The notes beneath the pieces are model-generated. The model was not told the DNA's origin and did no database searches. It saw nothing but the letters and a program-made list of their open reading frames with translations. Made by a program: the position numbers and the translations under genes. Shown here one piece after another: positions 60,504 to 64,000 of a DNA stretch of 64,000 bases. The DNA is from JANQIO01 sp965229625 (GTDB lineage: Bacteria; Pseudomonadota; Gammaproteobacteria; Pseudomonadales; Halieaceae): contig CBDDJJ010000001.1 in assembly GCA_965229625.1 (NCBI GenBank), positions 310,001 through 374,000 of the forward strand, in the 5' to 3' direction. The first letter of the stretch is position 1. Each line of letters begins with the position of its first letter.

Positions 60504-60854
60504 TCAGCGCGGGTCGAGGCGGTCGGCGTCGGTGAACTCTTTCTCGATGCGGGTCTGCAGCTCCACCCGGGCGCTGCCCTTGAGTTGCTGGGCATCCTTG
60601 AGACGCTGGTTGCGGCGATTCTTTCGGTAGTAGTTCACCAGTTCACTGAACGCTGCCTGGTGGATCTCCCCGGCGATCAGTTTTTCAATCAGGTCGATGT
60701 CGATACCCATGCGGTAGGCAATGCGGCTGGGTCGGATGTTGTGGGCATAAAACTCCGCCACGATACGAATCTGCTGTTCCAGCGGGTAGTGACACTCACG
60801 TGAGTAACCGTAGGGCGGCGACGGTGTGCGGGTATCCGGCTTGGGTTCGCTCAT
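60504..60854 (-). CDS. Small protein of unknown function with helical HTH-like segment
   Basis: A 116-residue basic protein. Residues about 30-60 (EQQIRIVAEFYAHNIRPSRI onward to AGEI) resemble a helix-turn-helix repeated-protein pattern, followed by a charged helical tail (YYRKNRRNQRLKDAQQLKG). No family is recognised. A start nine bases earlier (60863) is possible. It lies between the DUF2971 gene and the SMP-30-like gene on the same strand. DNA or RNA binding is a guess from charge. Confidence 0.72.
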   Translation of the reverse strand: MSEPKPDTRTPSPPYGYSRECHYPLEQQIRIVAEFYAHNIRPSRIAYRMGIDIDLIEKLIAGEIHQAAFSELVNYYRKNRRNQRLKDAQQLKGSARVELQTRIEKEFTDADRLDPR

Positions 60855-60894
60855 GGCCCGCATACTAGACGCTGTGGCAGGGCTTCGCCAACCC

Positions 60895-61779
60895 CTAGCG
60901 ACTGCGATAAGGAATCTGGCAGTAGCTTAACCCGCGCCGGGGACGGGTGCGCATGCGCTGCAGGTACAGTTCCAGAGAGTTCATCGACAGCTCCACGTTG
61001 TTGGTGGGGCCCAGGTAAACGTGATCGAGTTGCATGTGATTGCCCGCGGCGTCCGCCAGCGAGAAGCGGTAGTAGGGCACCATCATCGCGGCGCCCTCGC
61101 GGAAGTCGACTGCCTCATCACCCGCCTCGGAGATCATAGGCGAGACGATGCGCCACTCCTGCTCCTCCTCGAAGGAGGGATGCTTGAGTATCGCGGCTAT
61201 GCGCAGCAGGTCGCCTTCGATGTGCTCGAACACGTCGTAGTAGGACTGGGTGGGATGCCGATGGGTCGGGTCGTCATTCTCCCCCATCCGCAGGGCGGTA
61301 ATCTCGATAGCGTCCACCACCTCGCGAATCAGCCGGCGCTGCTCCTCTGTGGAGTACAGGCATTTGGCCACCTGGAAGTGCTGGCTGCGCGCGCAATGCA
61401 TGATGTGCTCCGGCGCAAAGCCGAGGCTTACACCCTTGCCGTGGGCGCTGTAACCACGCCACTGTGACAGCAGGTTGCCGTTGGCGCGAAAGGAGGCCCC
61501 AAACAGCATGGGGCCACTTACCACCCGGTGCGACAGCCACTCCAGCAACTGGTTGAGCAGCCGTGGGTGATCGGTGCCATCGATAACGCGTTGCGTGACG
61601 TGGGTTTTCAGCAGATTGAGCGTATGCCGCAGCTCGGCGGAATCGTTCATGTAGCGGATGTCACTGGCCCGCAGTTCCCCGGAGCTGACAATTCCGGTCA
61701 TGCCGCTGAAGGAGGTGTAGTGGTAGAGGGCGTCGGCCGGGGCGTCGTCGAACAGTTGCCGACTGATGGTATCTAACAT
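60895..61779 (-). CDS. DUF2971 family protein
   Basis: A 294-residue protein with LYHYTSFSG at the start, YMNDSAEL, FRANGNLLSQWRGYS and EEQEWRIV, all hallmarks of DUF2971. Function is not established; some relatives sit near toxin or defence genes. The real start is ATG 61779: an in-frame extension upstream has no protein-like composition. It is followed after 40 bp by the small unknown gene and preceded by the RND permease gene. Confidence 0.88.
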   Translation of the reverse strand: MLDTISRQLFDDAPADALYHYTSFSGMTGIVSSGELRASDIRYMNDSAELRHTLNLLKTHVTQRVIDGTDHPRLLNQLLEWLSHRVVSGPMLFGASFRANGNLLSQWRGYSAHGKGVSLGFAPEHIMHCARSQHFQVAKCLYSTEEQRRLIREVVDAIEITALRMGENDDPTHRHPTQSYYDVFEHIEGDLLRIAAILKHPSFEEEQEWRIVSPMISEAGDEAVDFREGAAMMVPYYRFSLADAAGNHMQLDHVYLGPTNNVELSMNSLELYLQRMRTRPRRGLSYCQIPYRSR

Positions 61780-61867
61780 GAAGCTGCACGCTGTGGAGTT
61801 GTGAGGCAGGTGATACCACGCCAACAAAACAGCTTTGTGACAGTGGCGGCCGGGCCGCCGGGCGGGT

Positions 61868-64000
61868 TCAGGCGCTGTGAACGGCGTCGCCCCGGCCGCC
61901 GCGGATGCGTTGCCAGAGTCGCGACAGCAAGGCGCGAATATCCTCGCCGATGCAGTACAGTGCCGGCACCATGAACAGCGTGACAAACAGTGCGAACAAC
62001 ACGCCGAAGGCCAGCGCCAGCACCGCCGGCTTGAGGAACTGCGCATCGATGGAGCGTTCGGCCATGATCGGCATCAGGCCGATGAAGGTCGTGAGGGTAG
62101 TCAGCAGAATCGGGCGGAAGCGATGCACCGTGGCGTGTTCCACCGCCCGCAACACGCCTTCCCCGCGCTCGCGCATGCGCCCGATATAGTCCACCAGTAC
62201 CAGGTTGTCGTTCACTACCACGCCGGCGGCGGCGCCGATACCGAAGTAGGAGAACATCGCCATGGAGACACCGAACATCAGGTGCCCGTATACAGCTCCC
62301 ATGAAGCCGAAGGGGATAGCGGTCATGATCAGCAGCGGCAGCCAGTAGGAGCGGAAGGCGACCGCGATCAGCGCGTACATGACGAACAGCGCGATGGTAT
62401 AGAGCGCGAGTATCTCGGTGAGAAAGAACTCCTCGTTCTCAGCCTGCCCGGCTTTCAGCACCACCAGCCCCGCATGCCGCTCCTGGAAGGCCGGCAGGAA
62501 ATTGTCGTTCATGTCGCTGCTGATGTCGCTCATCAATTCTGCGGACAGGTCGGCACTGATCTGCACCATGCGCTCACCGTCGCGGCGCTGGATGCGCCGC
62601 AGGCCAGTGGTGAGCTCCACGTCGACCACTGACAGCAGCGGTACTTCCCGGCCGTCCGCGGTGCGCACCCGGAAGTCGCGCAGGCTGTCCAGGCTGCGGC
62701 GCTGTTCCCGCGGGTAGCGCACCATCACCTTGACGTCCCCGTTCTCCCGGGGCAAGCGCTGCACCTCTTCACCATAGTAGGCCTGCCTTACCTGGCGGGA
62801 GATTTCTGCCAGGCTGAGGCCAAGCTTTTCCGTGCCGGGCAACAGACTCATGTGCAGCTCTTCGGTCTGCCCCTGCAGGTTGTCGCGCACGAAGTAGGTC
62901 CCGTCGTAGGACTGCAGCTGGGCTTTCAGCTCCTGGCTGGCCTGCGCCAGCACTTCGCTGTCGCGGTGGCGGAGTACGTAGGAAACGCCCGGAGATTCCT
63001 GGTCGATGGTGTAGTTGATCTCGATTTCGTCGGCGTCCGGGACATCCCCCACCAGGTCGCGCAGGCGACTGGCCGTTTCCTTGGCGGTCATGTCCCGCAG
63101 CTCCGGCGGCACCAGCTCAATAATCGCCAGCACGCTGTCGCGCCTTGCTCGGGTATACCAGCCATGGATCAGCTCGCCGGTGCCACCGTCTTCGGCGCGC
63201 GCTTCCACCTCGTTGATCAACTTGCGCTGGGCGAGCTGGAACTGGTCGAGAATTTCCATGGAGCGTGAGTAGGGGTTGCCGGTGGGCATCTGCGCCTGCA
63301 CAAACACCTGGGTACCCTGGACTTCCGGCATGAAGGCAAATTTCACCCAGCCGCTGGTGAAGATGCCGATGCTGATCAGGAAGGCGGCCATGAACAGGCT
63401 GACCGTGAGGTAGCGGCGCTCGATCGCCAGCACCAGCCAGCGCCGGAAACTGTGGTTGGCAAAGTTGACAATGCCTTCCTCCAGCACACGCTGGCGACGC
63501 GCCAGGCCGGACAGCTTCTTCCGATGGTCGAGCTTGCGCAGGTGGGCAGGCAGGATGAAGAACGCCTCAATAATCGAAATCAGCAGCGCGACGGTAATAA
63601 CGACCGATAGCTGCTTGGTAATCTGTGCCTCGGCCAGGGACACAAAAAACCAGGGAGCAAAGGCAATCACCGTGGTCAGCACCGCAAAAATCACCGGCTT
63701 GGACACGGCATAGGCGCCCTCGATGGCGCTATCCGGCCCGCCGCCTTCGTGGCTGTGGCGGTGAATGCTCTCGCCGACCACGATGGCATCGTCGACCACG
63801 ATGCCGAGCACCAGCAGGAAGGCGAATGTGGACGTGACGTTGAGCGACACATCGTTGGCGGGCAGCAGCGAGAAGGTCCCAAGGAAGGCGACGGCAATAC
63901 CTGCAGTCACCCACAGGGCGACCTTAGGCCGCAGCGACAGGATCAGTACCAGGAATACCAGCAGCAGGCCAAGGTAGGCGGATTGCATGATGGTACTCAT
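61868..64000 (-). CDS. RND-family efflux permease, N-terminus beyond window
   Basis: At least 710 residues of an AcrB/HAE1-type proton-driven permease. The visible part starts near the second membrane helix and includes GIVVDDAIVVGES (TM4 Asp pair), a large periplasmic loop domain, and C-terminal helices with AAGVVVNDNLVLVDYI and RPILLTTLTTFIGLMP. The usual length of about 1,030 residues means roughly 330 are missing; the ATG at the window edge is internal. The partner membrane-fusion protein should lie beyond 64000. Substrates cannot be told. Confidence 0.92.
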   Translation of the reverse strand: MSTIMQSAYLGLLLVFLVLILSLRPKVALWVTAGIAVAFLGTFSLLPANDVSLNVTSTFAFLLVLGIVVDDAIVVGESIHRHSHEGGGPDSAIEGAYAVSKPVIFAVLTTVIAFAPWFFVSLAEAQITKQLSVVITVALLISIIEAFFILPAHLRKLDHRKKLSGLARRQRVLEEGIVNFANHSFRRWLVLAIERRYLTVSLFMAAFLISIGIFTSGWVKFAFMPEVQGTQVFVQAQMPTGNPYSRSMEILDQFQLAQRKLINEVEARAEDGGTGELIHGWYTRARRDSVLAIIELVPPELRDMTAKETASRLRDLVGDVPDADEIEINYTIDQESPGVSYVLRHRDSEVLAQASQELKAQLQSYDGTYFVRDNLQGQTEELHMSLLPGTEKLGLSLAEISRQVRQAYYGEEVQRLPRENGDVKVMVRYPREQRRSLDSLRDFRVRTADGREVPLLSVVDVELTTGLRRIQRRDGERMVQISADLSAELMSDISSDMNDNFLPAFQERHAGLVVLKAGQAENEEFFLTEILALYTIALFVMYALIAVAFRSYWLPLLIMTAIPFGFMGAVYGHLMFGVSMAMFSYFGIGAAAGVVVNDNLVLVDYIGRMRERGEGVLRAVEHATVHRFRPILLTTLTTFIGLMPIMAERSIDAQFLKPAVLALAFGVLFALFVTLFMVPALYCIGEDIRALLSRLWQRIRGGRGDAVHSA

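Overview
The window looks like chromosomal DNA from a marine, lipid- and acid-degrading gammaproteobacterium of the Halieaceae/Spongiibacteraceae (OM60/NOR5-like) type. This placement is an inference from GC-rich codon use, the density of acyl-CoA genes and the mix of fpr, fhs, nfeD/slipin and polyP-kinase genes; no rRNA, tRNA, phage, insertion sequence or CRISPR array was seen. Gene density is high and most genes sit in tight same-strand runs.

Layout. 1-5 kb: a hybrid sensor kinase cut by the window edge, a phytochelatin-synthase-like peptidase and a secreted M3 oligopeptidase. 5-11 kb (minus strand): an acyl-CoA catabolic operon of AMP-ligase, acyl-CoA dehydrogenase (ACAD), aminoglycoside-phosphotransferase-like kinase, enoyl-CoA hydratase and thiolase. 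This gene set resembles bacterial LvaE/LvaC/LvaA and mammalian ACAD10/11, which degrade 4-hydroxy acids through a phosphorylated CoA ester. 11-16 kb: two alpha/beta hydrolases, another acyl-CoA ligase and an AraC regulator. 16-34 kb (plus strand): an 18 kb run of catabolic genes holding four ACADs, an HSD10-type dehydrogenase, an alpha-methylacyl-CoA racemase, three crotonase-fold enzymes, a flavin-dependent monooxygenase-like protein, a Nudix hydrolase, a beta-carbonic anhydrase, a lone carboxyltransferase, an AlaDH/PNT-like dehydrogenase, a GST and three SDRs. Together they suggest stepwise breakdown of a branched or cyclic carboxylic acid whose identity cannot be read from sequence. A TetR gene and a Rieske oxygenase face each other just after this run, with two matching palindromes lying over a clear promoter.

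36-49 kb: mixed cell-envelope and metabolic genes (MltF-like transglycosylase, MBL-fold hydrolase, two hydrolases, two acyltransferases, a 4-hydroxybutyryl-CoA-dehydratase/HpaB-family enzyme facing a HTD2-like hydratase, slipin and NfeD). 47.5-50 kb: a Memo-AMMECR1 fusion facing the AmmeMemoRadiSam radical SAM enzyme. 50-64 kb: a hydrolase-OsmC fusion, a SprT-like protein, formate-THF ligase, a tandem PPK2 kinase, class II aldolase, a Crp/Fnr regulator, a LysR gene facing ferredoxin-NADP reductase, GST, SMP-30-like lactonase, two poorly known proteins and an RND efflux permease cut by the right edge.

The most unusual non-coding signal is a pair of inverted, related cruciform elements at 53637-53933, between fhs and the PPK2 gene. 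They share an almost identical 33-nt unpaired core, while both the outer and inner stems differ in sequence yet stay base-paired.
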